The notes: generated from the letters alone by a model not told the origin. DNA of 42,572 bases from Croceivirga sp. (GCA_028281025.1 JANQKR010000019.1:1-42572); one strand, 5' to 3'; shown: positions 6,085 to 15,753, counted from the stretch's first letter. Translations and numbers: made by a program.

Positions 6085-9000
6085 ATGAGTATAAAATACT
6101 ATTGCTTAACCCTACTCTGTTTTGCGGCTTTGTGTTCCTATGGTCAAAAAGACCCGTTACTTGCTGCAGATAGCCTTGCACAGGCCCAATGGGTGAATGA
6201 GACCTATGCCTCCATGAGTTTGGATCAGCGTATTGGTCAGCTTTTTATGGTCAGCGTGGCATCCAATCAAAACAAAAACGCTACCGATGCCATAGGAAAG
6301 CTGGTTCAAGAGCATCATTTGGGTGGGGTCATTTTTTCCAAAGGGGGGCCTATACGACAGGCAAGATTGACCAATCAATTTCAGAAAGCTTCCAAAATTC
6401 CACTTATGGTAGGTATGGACGCAGAATGGGGACTGGCCATGAGATTGGACTCTACCTATGCCTTTCCCTGGAACATGACACTGGGGGCCATACAAGATGA
6501 TGCCATTGTAGAGGAAGTGGGTTACCGCATTGGACTTCATGTAAAAAGAATGGGGGTGCATATCAATTTTGCACCTGATATTGATATCAACATTAATCCA
6601 AAGAATCCCATCATCGGGAATCGTTCTTTTGGGGAGGACGTAAGCAACGTTGGACGCAAGGGAATTGCCTTTATGAACGGAATGCATGATGCTGGTGTTC
6701 TATCTTCCGGCAAACACTTTCCAGGGCACGGGGATACCGCCACGGACTCCCATAAAGTATTGCCGTTTTTGGAATTTACCAGGGAACGGTTGGATAGTGT
6801 TGAACTCCAACCGTATAGGGAATTGATACATGAAGGTCTAACCAGTGTAATGGTGGCACATTTGGATATTCCCAGTTTGGAAAGTAAGCCTGGGCATCCG
6901 TCCTCATTGTCCCAAAGCACCATTACCAATTTGTTGAAGGGGAAAATGGGTTTTAAAGGGCTGGTTTTTACCGATGCCCTTAATATGCAGGCGGTTTCTG
7001 GATTTGCCCCCACAGGGGAGGTTGAGCTTTCCGCATTTTTGGCGGGAAATGATATGCTTTTAATGCCGGTGGATGTGGTAAACGCCAAAAAAAAGCTATT
7101 GGAGGCCTATGAAAGTGGGAGGATTGACGAAAACAGATTGGCACATTCCGTGAAAAAGATTTTAAGGGCAAAGTTCAAGGTAGGATTGCATGACTACAAA
7201 CCGATTGACCTTGAGAATTTAAGGAATGATTTGAATACCGCGCAAGATGATTTGGTGTACGAAAAAGCGATGGAAAATGCCATCACCGTGGTTAAAAATC
7301 GGTTTTCATTGATTCCCATAAAAAAGCTGGAAAAGAAAAGGATTGCCTATGTCAAATTTGGGGACGCGGATGCAAGCCATTTTACGGATGCCTTGAATCG
7401 ATTTGGGGAAGTTACCGTAGTAAAGGCCAAAGATATGGCGGGCTATCGGGAGCGGCTAAAAGAATTCAATTTGGTGATTATTGGGCTCCATAAAAGCAAT
7501 GCCAGTCCATGGAAGGGGCACCGTTTTACGGAGAACGAACATTTTTGGTTGCAGGAGATATCCCGGATGCGTACGCACAATACGCTATTGGCGGTCTTCA
7601 CTAAGCCATATGCTTTGTTGGATGTAATCAATTTTGATACCGTGGATGGTATTGTAGTGTCCTATCAGAACAGTAAGATTGCCCAGGAAAAAACAGCTGA
7701 AATTCTTTTTGGTTCCATAGGTGCAAAGGGAAAGTTGCCCGTTACGGCCAGTAGTGCTTTTCCCGTGAATACCGGAATTGTGACAAAACGCATATCCCGA
7801 TTGGGATATAGTATTCCTGAACGTGTGGGCATGGACTCCGAAAAACTGGCCTATGTGGATACCTTGGTCCAAAGGGGATTGGATTCGTTGATGTTTCCGG
7901 GAGCCCAGGTATTGGTGGCCAAAGAGGGCAAAGTGGTTTACAACAAAAGTTTTGGGAGACCTACCTATGGGTCCACCGAAGAAATAGGCGAGAACCATAT
8001 TTATGATTTGGCATCCCTTACCAAGATTCTGGGAACCTTACCATTGATCATGAAAATGGAGGAGGAAGACAAACTAAGATTGAACGATACCTTTCAGGAT
8101 TTGGTCCCGGAGTATCAGGAATCGGAATTAAAGGACGTAACCGTATTAAAGGCATTATCGCACTATGGGCGTTTGCCCGCATGGATTGCCTTTTATTTGA
8201 GTACGCTCGATGAAAACCGAAAACCCTCGCAATTGTTCTATAAGAGATACCCCACCGAGGATTATTCCATAAAGGTTATTGATGGAATGTACTTGGCCAA
8301 TTTTTATCGGGACTCCATATACGACAGGATTGGGAGGCAAGAATTGAAATCGAACAGATATCGTTACAGTGATGTGGCGTATTATGTCTTAAAGAAATAT
8401 ATTGAAGATTCCTACGGAAAAACCCTGGATGTCCTTTTGCAGGATTATGTCCTTAGCTCCATGGGGACCAATAAACTAATGTACAATCCAATTGAAAAAT
8501 ACAATAGGGAGCAAATTGTACCTACCGAAGAGGACAATTACTACAGGTATCAGACGGTGCACGGTTATGTGCATGATATGGGTGCTGCAATGCAGGGTGG
8601 GGTAGGAGGCCATGCCGGACTATTTGGAAACGCAAATGACGTTGCCAAAATAATGCAAATGTATCTGCAAGGAGGCTATTATGGTGGTCAACGCTATTTG
8701 GATGCCAGGACGATCAAAAAATTCAACACTTGCTATTTCTGTGACAAAAACGTTCGGCGGGGAGTGGGATTTGATAAACCACAATTGGAGGAAAAGGGCC
8801 CTACCTGCGGTTGTGTTTCCAGGGAAAGCTTTGGTCATAGTGGTTTTACCGGCACCTATACATGGGCGGACCCCGAAAAAGAATTGGTTTATGTCTTTCT
8901 TTCCAATAGGACGTATCCTTCAATGCGAAACAATCTTTTGGTAAAATCAGCTTTGCGTACACGAATTCAAAAAGCTATTTATGATTCCATTATCAACTAG
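6085..9000 (+). CDS. GH3 beta-N-acetylglucosaminidase-like and beta-lactamase-fold fusion
   Basis: Two-enzyme exported protein of 971 residues with a signal peptide (about 1-20, ending CSYGQ). Residues 35-380 are a glycoside hydrolase family 3 TIM barrel of NagZ type: the KHFPGHGD motif starts at Lys210, the Asp221-Ser-His223 dyad that serves as acid/base in NagZ enzymes is present, and the nucleophile is Asp297 in VFTDALNM. Residues 400-575 look like the GH3 C-terminal alpha/beta domain. From about 590 a serine beta-lactamase-related domain follows, with Ser644-x-x-Lys647, Tyr761-Ser-Asp763 and His918-Ser-Gly920. The first half should remove N-acetylglucosamine from muropeptides; the second could be an esterase, amidase or peptidase. 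This architecture is known in Bacteroidota, but the substrate of the second domain is not. It lies in the same envelope block as the amidase. Confidence 0.9.
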   Translation: MSIKYYCLTLLCFAALCSYGQKDPLLAADSLAQAQWVNETYASMSLDQRIGQLFMVSVASNQNKNATDAIGKLVQEHHLGGVIFSKGGPIRQARLTNQFQKASKIPLMVGMDAEWGLAMRLDSTYAFPWNMTLGAIQDDAIVEEVGYRIGLHVKRMGVHINFAPDIDININPKNPIIGNRSFGEDVSNVGRKGIAFMNGMHDAGVLSSGKHFPGHGDTATDSHKVLPFLEFTRERLDSVELQPYRELIHEGLTSVMVAHLDIPSLESKPGHPSSLSQSTITNLLKGKMGFKGLVFTDALNMQAVSGFAPTGEVELSAFLAGNDMLLMPVDVVNAKKKLLEAYESGRIDENRLAHSVKKILRAKFKVGLHDYKPIDLENLRNDLNTAQDDLVYEKAMENAITVVKNRFSLIPIKKLEKKRIAYVKFGDADASHFTDALNRFGEVTVVKAKDMAGYRERLKEFNLVIIGLHKSNASPWKGHRFTENEHFWLQEISRMRTHNTLLAVFTKPYALLDVINFDTVDGIVVSYQNSKIAQEKTAEILFGSIGAKGKLPVTASSAFPVNTGIVTKRISRLGYSIPERVGMDSEKLAYVDTLVQRGLDSLMFPGAQVLVAKEGKVVYNKSFGRPTYGSTEEIGENHIYDLASLTKILGTLPLIMKMEEEDKLRLNDTFQDLVPEYQESELKDVTVLKALSHYGRLPAWIAFYLSTLDENRKPSQLFYKRYPTEDYSIKVIDGMYLANFYRDSIYDRIGRQELKSNRYRYSDVAYYVLKKYIEDSYGKTLDVLLQDYVLSSMGTNKLMYNPIEKYNREQIVPTEEDNYYRYQTVHGYVHDMGAAMQGGVGGHAGLFGNANDVAKIMQMYLQGGYYGGQRYLDARTIKKFNTCYFCDKNVRRGVGFDKPQLEEKGPTCGCVSRESFGHSGFTGTYTWADPEKELVYVFLSNRTYPSMRNNLLVKSALRTRIQKAIYDSIIN

Positions 9001-9028
9001 CTTAAAAATATTGCGCTACTTTTAACAC

Positions 9029-10171
9029 ATGAAAATTGCGATTGTATGTTATCCCACTTTTGGTGGGAGTGGTGTAGTGGCCACGGAATTGGGAATTGCT
9101 TTGGCGGAGAGGGGCCATGAAATCCATTTTGTGACCTATCAGCAGCCCGTAAGATTGGGATTATTGAGCAATAACATCCATTTTCATGAAGTTCATGTTC
9201 CAGAGTACCCGCTTTTCCGGTACCAGCCCTATGAGCTTGCATTATCAAGTAAATTGGTGGATACCATTAAGCATTATGGTATTGAGCTATTGCACGTTCA
9301 TTATGCCATACCACATGCGTATGCGGGCTATATGGCCAAAAAAATGTTGAAGGAAGAGGATATTTACATTCCCATGGTCACCACCTTACACGGTACCGAT
9401 ATTACACTGGTGGGCAACCATCCCTTTTATAAACCTGCAGTAACCTTTAGTATCAATAAATCCGACGTGGTCACTTCCGTTTCCCAGGATTTAAAACAGA
9501 AGACCTTAGAAATATTTGATGTAGAAAATGAAATAGAGGTAATCCCCAATTTTATTGATCCCAAAAAATACAGTAGTGCGTTTACGGATTGCCAGCGGTC
9601 GCTCATGGCTTCGGATGATGAAAAGATAATTACCCATATCAGTAATTTTCGAAAAGTGAAGCGGATAGATGATGTAATAGCCATCTTTTATCAGGTCCAG
9701 CGGGAGATTCCCTCCAAACTGATCATGGTCGGGGAAGGACCCGAGAAGGAACGGGCAGAATTGCAGTGCGAACAATTGGGATTGGAGGAAAGAGTGCTGT
9801 TTTTGGGGAATAGCAACGAAATTGACAGGATTCTTTGTTTTTCCGACCTGTTCCTATTGCCTTCGGAAACGGAAAGTTTTGGTTTGGCGGCCTTGGAGGC
9901 CATGGCCAACAAAGTGGCCATCATTTCAAGTAATGCCGGGGGCATACCTGAAGTGAACAAACATGGGATAAGCGGTTTTTTAAGTGATGTTGGGAACGTG
10001 GATGAAATGGCCAAAAATGCAATTCACCTTTTGGGTAACGATCAACGCTTGGAGCAATTTAAAACAAATGCCAAAAACCTGTCCAAAGAGTTTGAAATCC
10101 AAAATATTCTCCCACTTTACGAAGACGTTTACGAAAAGGCCTATAAATCCAGATATAAAAATTCGTATTGA
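9029..10171 (+). CDS. bshA: N-acetyl-alpha-D-glucosaminyl L-malate synthase BshA
   Basis: GT4 family glycosyltransferase that joins UDP-GlcNAc to L-malate in the first step of bacillithiol synthesis, in the cytosol. Recognised by the N-terminus KIAIVCYPTFGGSGVVATEL, the HGTDITLVG motif near residue 124, and the GT4 donor-site segment PSETESFGLAALEAMA with SNAGGIPEV after it. The 380-residue length is normal for BshA. BshB and BshC are not in the window, as is usual. The start ATG lies 28 bases after the preceding stop, and the stop codon overlaps the start of the next gene by one base (TGATG), so the two are translationally coupled. Confidence 0.92.
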   Translation: MKIAIVCYPTFGGSGVVATELGIALAERGHEIHFVTYQQPVRLGLLSNNIHFHEVHVPEYPLFRYQPYELALSSKLVDTIKHYGIELLHVHYAIPHAYAGYMAKKMLKEEDIYIPMVTTLHGTDITLVGNHPFYKPAVTFSINKSDVVTSVSQDLKQKTLEIFDVENEIEVIPNFIDPKKYSSAFTDCQRSLMASDDEKIITHISNFRKVKRIDDVIAIFYQVQREIPSKLIMVGEGPEKERAELQCEQLGLEERVLFLGNSNEIDRILCFSDLFLLPSETESFGLAALEAMANKVAIISSNAGGIPEVNKHGISGFLSDVGNVDEMAKNAIHLLGNDQRLEQFKTNAKNLSKEFEIQNILPLYEDVYEKAYKSRYKNSY

Positions 10172-10617
10172 TGAAATCCTTGATGGTGGTCCTGGTCTTG
10201 TTAACCTTTTCTTGCAAAAGCCAAAAAAAAGGTACGGAAGCGAATACTGCCCAACAAGAGGACCAACTGGTACTGTTGGTGGAGGATGCTTATTTTCCTG
10301 TGGAGACACCTGTCACCCATATTATTGAGGATGCCAAGACATTAAAAGCCTTTTTTATCAAGGTAAACCGAACAAGGAAACCGGGAATCCCGGTGCCTAT
10401 TGTGGACTTTTCCAAGGAAACCGTTTTGGTGGCCTGTGTGGGCGGTGTAAGAACCGGTTTGTCTCCAAAAATGAAGATAAAAACGGAGACGGCCCAGACC
10501 ATAGAGGTCATTACGGCATTGGAGGGTGATGAAGATGACCAGGGCGCACTATCGTATCCCTTTTGTGTATACAAAATTCCCAAAAGTCAAAAACAGATTA
10601 CTGTGGAGATACTATAG
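10171..10617 (+). CDS. PrcB-like lipoprotein
   Basis: Small predicted lipoprotein of 148 residues. The N-terminus MKSLMVVLVLLTFSCKS carries a lipobox with Cys15. The C-terminal domain (about residues 75-148) has DFSKETVLVACVGGVRTG and a closing YPFCVYKIPKS strand, which resembles the PrcB_C domain found in the Treponema dentilisin complex subunit PrcB and in many Bacteroidota lipoproteins of unknown role. The ATG at 10171 overlaps the bshA stop by one base. An in-frame TTG at 10168 is a less likely start. A role with a protease is only family lore; no protease gene is next to it. Confidence 0.75.
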   Translation: MKSLMVVLVLLTFSCKSQKKGTEANTAQQEDQLVLLVEDAYFPVETPVTHIIEDAKTLKAFFIKVNRTRKPGIPVPIVDFSKETVLVACVGGVRTGLSPKMKIKTETAQTIEVITALEGDEDDQGALSYPFCVYKIPKSQKQITVEIL

Positions 10618-10695
10618 CACCTATGTGATCTCTTACATTTCATCGGTAATAATGGTTTTTGGTATATCATTTTTATCCAAAGCCTAGAATTGGTT

Positions 10696-10703
10696 TACAT
10701 TTG
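10696..10703 (+). promoter_or_regulatory. -7 promoter element before the OmpA-family gene
   Basis: TACATTTG is an exact TAnnTTTG match 25 bases before the ATG at 10729. Its place argues against an in-frame TTG start at 10690, which would lie upstream of the transcript. Confidence 0.4.
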
Positions 10704-10728
10704 TTTCGTAACCCCCGAATTACAAAAC

Positions 10729-11907
10729 ATGAGGATACCCAAATCTATGGTGTGCTTGGCATTCTTACTTTCTTTCCAACTTGGGTTTACCCAGGATTTA
10801 GCATTCACCAAAAAAGATAGCATTGTTCAGAGTTCCTGGATTTTTGGCATTGGTTTCAATGTTGTTGACGATTCAGGTGATGAATTTGGGGAAATATTTG
10901 ATATTTCCGATAGTTGGAACGCGGTTCCTTTCCCCTCCCGTTTGAGCATAGGGAGATACTTTAAGAATGGTTTGGGCCTGGAGGCCATTGGGAGTTACAA
11001 CAGGTACAACGAAGGTAAGATCATTGATGGGGTTTTAAACACCGAGGATATTGATTACTATGCCATTGATTTTAGGGTGAGCTATGATTTGAACCAAATA
11101 CTGGGTGAAACCGGCTGGTTTGATCCCTATGTGGGCATTGGCGCGGGGTATACGGATGCCAATAACCAGGGAAGGGGTACCTATAATGCATCGGTTGGTT
11201 TTAGGACCTGGTTTTCCGATAGGTTCGGTTTGGATTTCAATTCCACTGGAAAATGGGCGATGAGCACGGAAAATGCCACCAACCACATACAACATGCTGC
11301 TGGGGCCGTATATCGATTTGGTATTGAAAAGGGCCTTTCGAAAAAAGGTGAGGAAAAACTGGTACGGATGCAGGAAATGGAGAAGGAGCAACAACGTATC
11401 CAAGATTCCATAGCAGCCGCGCAAAGGGCCGAACAAGAGGCAAGACTTTTGGCGGAACGTTTGGAACGTGAAGAGGAATCCAGGTTGGCCGAAAAGGAGA
11501 AAGCCTTACTGGACGCTGAAAAAAACGCCAAACGCAAGAGGTTGGAAGAGATGATTACGGCTTTGGGATATGTTTATTTTGATTTAAACTCCTCATACCT
11601 CAATAAAAAAGATAAAGAACTACTGGATAAATTGATCATCATCCTTGAAGAAAACCCGACTTTGGTACTTGAAGTCAGTTCCCATACTGATGCCAGGGGA
11701 ACAGATGAATACAATCTATGGTTGTCCAAACGCCGGGTGAAACGTACAGTGGACTATTTCTCCTCCAATGGAATTGGGAGTGAAAGGATAGTCAGTAAGG
11801 CCCTTGGTGAGGAAAAGCTGACCAATGAATGTGATGACAGGGTATACTGTACCGAGGAAAAGCATGGAAAAAACAGACGATCCGAATTTAAAATCCTAGA
11901 GTTCTAA
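10729..11907 (+). CDS. OmpA-family outer membrane protein
   Basis: Outer-membrane protein that ties the outer membrane to peptidoglycan. The signal peptide covers about residues 1-21 (ending LGFTQ). Residues 30-190 form a beta-barrel with alternating aromatic strands (GRYFKNGLGLEAIGSY, DPYVGIGAGYTD). A charged coiled coil of about 60 residues rich in Glu, Arg, Ala and Gln follows (from MEKEQQRIQDS). The C-terminal OmpA domain starts VYFDLNSSYLNKKDKELL and has SSHTDARGTDEYNLWLSKRR with the peptidoglycan-binding Asp and Arg residues, and ends NRRSEFKILEF. It has its own promoter and is followed by a hairpin terminator at 11933. The protein is complete. Confidence 0.9.
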   Translation: MRIPKSMVCLAFLLSFQLGFTQDLAFTKKDSIVQSSWIFGIGFNVVDDSGDEFGEIFDISDSWNAVPFPSRLSIGRYFKNGLGLEAIGSYNRYNEGKIIDGVLNTEDIDYYAIDFRVSYDLNQILGETGWFDPYVGIGAGYTDANNQGRGTYNASVGFRTWFSDRFGLDFNSTGKWAMSTENATNHIQHAAGAVYRFGIEKGLSKKGEEKLVRMQEMEKEQQRIQDSIAAAQRAEQEARLLAERLEREEESRLAEKEKALLDAEKNAKRKRLEEMITALGYVYFDLNSSYLNKKDKELLDKLIIILEENPTLVLEVSSHTDARGTDEYNLWLSKRRVKRTVDYFSSNGIGSERIVSKALGEEKLTNECDDRVYCTEEKHGKNRRSEFKILEF

Positions 11908-11932
11908 ATAACCCAAAATAAACTAACGCGAG

Positions 11933-11957
11933 ACCATAAACCTTTGTTTATGGTTTT
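11933..11957 (+). terminator. hairpin terminator after the OmpA-family gene
   Basis: A 9-base-pair perfect stem (ACCATAAAC at 11933-11941 and GTTTATGGT at 11946-11954) with a CTTT loop is followed by three T residues, then G. It lies 26 bases after the stop codon, at the end of the + strand envelope block and before the cusA promoter. The T tract is short, so termination may be partial. Confidence 0.65.
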
Positions 11958-12011
11958 GTGCTTTAAAGGAAAACAGTTTTTCTATTTTTAGTGTTTGGAA
12001 GCTATGAATTG

Positions 12012-12019
12012 TAATTTTG
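12012..12019 (+). promoter_or_regulatory. -7 promoter element before cusA
   Basis: TAATTTTG is an exact TAnnTTTG match 53 bases before the cusA ATG. A TTG at 11995-11997 is 14 bases upstream, a little closer than the usual 17-23. No obvious dyad for a copper-sensing repressor or activator was seen between 11958 and 12071. Confidence 0.4.
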
Positions 12020-12071
12020 GTTGTTTCAATTCTTACAGGGTCTTATTTTGTAATGGTCAGAACTTCTCACC

Positions 12072-15000
12072 ATGATTGAAAAAATAACCGGTTTTCTTAT
12101 TAAAAACAAGTTTTTGGCCTATTTGGCCATCGTCTTGATCATCTTGTTCGGTACTATTACCTCACCCTTTGATCTGGGATTTGGGTTTTTACCCCAAAAA
12201 GCGATTGCCGTAGATGCGATACCAAACATTGGCGAAAACCAACAGATAATATATACCACTTGGGAGGGACAATCCCCACGGGACATTGAGGACCAAATTA
12301 CGTATCCCCTTACCTCAAATTTACTGGGAATGGCAGGTGTAAAATCCATAAGGAGCAATTCCATGTACGGGTTTTCCAGTGTCTATATCATTTTTGAAGA
12401 TGATATAGGGTTTTATTGGTCCAGATCCCGAGTCTTGGAAAAATTGAATTCATTGCCTCGAGACCTGTTGCCAGAGAATGTGCAACCAAAACTGGGTCCT
12501 GATGCTACCGCTCTTGGACAGCTCTATTGGTATACTTTGGAGGGTAGGGATAAAAATGGCAAGGTAACAGGGGGTTGGGATTTAGCTGAATTACGAAGCA
12601 TACAGGATTTTTATGTCAAGAATGCCTTAGTGGCAACCCAAGGGGTTGCAGAGGTAGCTTCCATAGGTGGGTTTGTCAAGGAATATCAAATTGATGTCAA
12701 TCCCGAGCTTTTAAAACAATATGGAATTTCATTAAGACAGGTCGTTGACGCCGTGAAGGCCAGCAACCGCGATGTTGGTGCACAGACCTTGGAAATAAAT
12801 CGGGCAGAATATTTTGTAAGGGGACTAGGATATATAACTTCTGTGGAAGATATTGAAAGTACAAGTATTGTGTCCAACAACTTTACATCAATTACCATTG
12901 GGGATATTGCCAAAGTTAGCCTTGGCCCTGCAACACGAAGGGGAATTTTGGATAAAGGAGGGGCTGAGGTTGTGGGCGGTGTTGTGACGGCCCGTTATGG
13001 GACCAATCCAATGGAAGTCCTACAGAACCTACAGGACCAAATTGCCATTATAAGTACGGGACTTCCTAAAAAAGAGCTAAATGATGGACGAATATCCCAA
13101 CTCACCATTGTGCCTTTTTACGACCGTTCAAAACTTATCAAGGAGACACTGAATACGCTTGAGGATGCACTATTATTTGAAATTCTTATTGCCATCCTTG
13201 TCGTTGTTGTTATGTTAAGGAATTTCAGAATATCCATTTTGGTTTCTGGACTTATGCCCCTGGCCGTACTTACCGTTTTTATTACAATGAAACTCTTTAA
13301 TGTAGAGGCCAATATTGTTGCGCTTTCCGGTATAGCCATTGCCATTGGTACCATGGTGGATATGGGAATCGTTTTAACCGAAAGCATAGTAAGGCACCAA
13401 AAAGACGCTCCCAATAACAATTTGGAAACGAATATAAAAAAAGCATCAAAAGAAGTGTCTGGAGCGATATTTACTGCTGGCTTAACCACAATTGTGAGCT
13501 TTGTTCCCGTTTTTGCACTTACCGGGGCAGAGGGCAAACTGTTTTCGCCATTGGCGTTTACCAAGACGGTTGCGCTTTTTGCCTCTATTGGCATTGCGTT
13601 GTTTGCCATTCCACCCATTGCCGCATCACTTTTAAGAAAGAAACTCCCCTGGGGAAATGCCATTCCATGGATAGTTGTCCTCCTTGGTTTTGTTTCCAGC
13701 TTTTTTGGAACCTATTTAGGACTTCTTCTGATTTTTTTTGGTGTGGTAGAGTTATTGCACCAATATGAAAAGATAGCATTGCAGACCAGAAAAAGAACTG
13801 TATTGATCGGTACATTAACGGTAATTTTAATGCTACTCACAATATATTGGCGGCCTTTGGGGATTGGAAACAATTTGTTTGCCAATGGTCTTTTTATAGC
13901 ATTTTTGGTCATATTGGTTTTAGCACCATTTTGGTATTTTATAAATAACTATGAGAGGATATTGCGGTGGGTACTTAACAACAAGGGCCTAAGCCTCAGC
14001 GTCCCAATAGTACTTCTGGTTTTAGGTATTTCAATCATGCTATTTTCCCAAAAGGAATTCATGCCAACCTTGGATGAGGGGGAATTTTTGTTGATGCCCA
14101 CTTCGCTTCCCCATTCAGGAATTTCAGAGAACAACGAAATACTCAAAAAGTTGGACATGGCGGTTATGACCATCCCGGAAATTGAGTACGTTGTGGGAAA
14201 GGCGGGTCGTGTAGAGTCTGCTTTGGACCCTGCTCCCCTTTCCATGTACGAGAACCTCATTTCATATAAGCCAGAGTATATTTTGGATGATGATGGGAGA
14301 CCGGAACGTTTTGAAACGGACGTGAATGGTAATTTCATCACAAAATCCGGAGCCGCCATTCCGTCAGGAACAAGGGTCAATAAAATCGATTTGGTGGCCA
14401 ATGGTTATGGAGACTATTATCGGAATTGGCGTCCACATATTAAGGGACCAGAGGATATCTGGAATGAAATTGTAAAAGTTACCAAACTTCCTGGGGTAAC
14501 ATCAGCCCCTCAATTGCAACCAATTGAGACGCGTTTGGTGATGTTACAGACCGGAATGCGCTCAAATTTGGGAGTCAAAGTAAAGGGATTGGATTTGGAG
14601 AGTGTTGAAGCATTTGCCCTCATCCTGGAAAAGGAACTAAAACTATTGGAAGGAGTTATTCCGGAGTCCGTCTTCGCCGATAGGATGGTGGGTAAGCCTT
14701 ATTTGTTATTGGACATTGATAGGGCAAAAATAGCCCGTTATGGCCTGCAAATCGACGATATTCAGGAAACTTTGGAGATTGCCGTAGGGGGAAAGGTGCT
14801 ATCGCACACCAGTGAGGGGAGGGAACGGTATGGTGTTCGCATTCGTTATCCGAGGGAGTTAAGGGCTACACCTGAGGATTTTAAATCCATATATATCACA
14901 CTCCCCAACGGAAACTCCATACCCATATCAGAATTTGTTGAGGTGAAGTACGAGCAAGGTCCACAAAGTATTAAAAGTGAAGATGGTTTTTTGGTAAGCT

Positions 15001-15737
15001 ATGTAATCTTTGATAAAACCGACGATATTTCCGAAGTATCAATAGTTCAAAAGGCCCAGAAAGCCATAGCTTCAAAATTGGCTTCCGGTGAAATTACGGT
15101 TCCTTCCGGGGTCAACTACGAATTTAGCGGAACTTTTGAGCACCATTTAAGGTCCCAAAAGACCTTGGCATTTGTAATTCCGTTGGTATTGGTTATCATT
15201 TTTCTATTGTTATACCTTCAATTTCGATCCGTTTCCATTGCGTTCATGGTATTTTCAGGGGTTGCCGTGGCATTTGCCGGAGGCTTTATTATGATATGGC
15301 TATATGGACAGCCATGGTTTATGGATTTTAACCTGGGTTCCAAAAACATTAGGGATTTGTTCCAAATGGGCACGGTGAACCTGAGTGTCGCCGTATGGGT
15401 AGGATTTATTGCCCTTTTTGGTATTGCCACGGATGATGGGGTAATAATGGCCACTTATCTAAAACAGTCTTTTAATAAGTTATCCGCCAATGATGTCCCT
15501 ACCATTCATGAGGCTATTGTACAGGCAGGTAAGAAAAGAATCCGCCCCTGCCTAATGACCACAGCGACCACTATTTTGGCGCTTTTACCTATTTTGACCT
15601 CTTCCGGTAAAGGGAGTAGTATAATGGTTCCAATGGCCATTCCTGCATTTGGTGGGATGTTGGTCGCATTGATTACGTTGTTTGTCGTACCCTTGCTATT
15701 TTGTTGGCAAAAAGAAATACTTTTGAAGAAGCAATAA
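12072..15737 (+). CDS. cusA: CusA/CzcA family heavy-metal RND efflux pump
   Basis: Inner-membrane proton-driven pump that exports Cu(I)/Ag(I) or related cations from the periplasm or cytosol. The N-terminus carries TM1 and the CusA-type porter start (AIPNIGENQQII, YPLTSNLLGMAGV). TM4 has the proton-relay Asp430 in TMVDMGIV. The porter has PAPLSMYEN and TRLVMLQTGM with Met824, aligned with a cleft Met of E. coli CusA. At 1221 residues it is longer than the 1047 of E. coli CusA. The extra length comes mainly from about 115 residues between TM6 and TM7 (about 522-636) that include three to four additional hydrophobic segments, and from an insertion in the porter domain around residues 735-790. 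No TolC domain is fused at the C-terminus. cusB follows after 16 bases. Metal identity is inferred from the partner's copper-type domains. Confidence 0.9.
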   Translation: MIEKITGFLIKNKFLAYLAIVLIILFGTITSPFDLGFGFLPQKAIAVDAIPNIGENQQIIYTTWEGQSPRDIEDQITYPLTSNLLGMAGVKSIRSNSMYGFSSVYIIFEDDIGFYWSRSRVLEKLNSLPRDLLPENVQPKLGPDATALGQLYWYTLEGRDKNGKVTGGWDLAELRSIQDFYVKNALVATQGVAEVASIGGFVKEYQIDVNPELLKQYGISLRQVVDAVKASNRDVGAQTLEINRAEYFVRGLGYITSVEDIESTSIVSNNFTSITIGDIAKVSLGPATRRGILDKGGAEVVGGVVTARYGTNPMEVLQNLQDQIAIISTGLPKKELNDGRISQLTIVPFYDRSKLIKETLNTLEDALLFEILIAILVVVVMLRNFRISILVSGLMPLAVLTVFITMKLFNVEANIVALSGIAIAIGTMVDMGIVLTESIVRHQKDAPNNNLETNIKKASKEVSGAIFTAGLTTIVSFVPVFALTGAEGKLFSPLAFTKTVALFASIGIALFAIPPIAASLLRKKLPWGNAIPWIVVLLGFVSSFFGTYLGLLLIFFGVVELLHQYEKIALQTRKRTVLIGTLTVILMLLTIYWRPLGIGNNLFANGLFIAFLVILVLAPFWYFINNYERILRWVLNNKGLSLSVPIVLLVLGISIMLFSQKEFMPTLDEGEFLLMPTSLPHSGISENNEILKKLDMAVMTIPEIEYVVGKAGRVESALDPAPLSMYENLISYKPEYILDDDGRPERFETDVNGNFITKSGAAIPSGTRVNKIDLVANGYGDYYRNWRPHIKGPEDIWNEIVKVTKLPGVTSAPQLQPIETRLVMLQTGMRSNLGVKVKGLDLESVEAFALILEKELKLLEGVIPESVFADRMVGKPYLLLDIDRAKIARYGLQIDDIQETLEIAVGGKVLSHTSEGRERYGVRIRYPRELRATPEDFKSIYITLPNGNSIPISEFVEVKYEQGPQSIKSEDGFLVSYVIFDKTDDISEVSIVQKAQKAIASKLASGEITVPSGVNYEFSGTFEHHLRSQKTLAFVIPLVLVIIFLLLYLQFRSVSIAFMVFSGVAVAFAGGFIMIWLYGQPWFMDFNLGSKNIRDLFQMGTVNLSVAVWVGFIALFGIATDDGVIMATYLKQSFNKLSANDVPTIHEAIVQAGKKRIRPCLMTTATTILALLPILTSSGKGSSIMVPMAIPAFGGMLVALITLFVVPLLFCWQKEILLKKQ

Positions 15738-15753
15738 TATTCTAATCCATACG

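Noticed and set aside
6157-7088. Two overlapping - strand open frames (176 and 183 codons) within the GH3 gene
   Set aside because: The + strand encodes all catalytic GH3 motifs here, and the antisense products show no known features.
13118-13663. - strand open frame of 181 codons inside cusA
   Set aside because: It is the reverse of membrane segments of cusA and carries no domain signature of its own.
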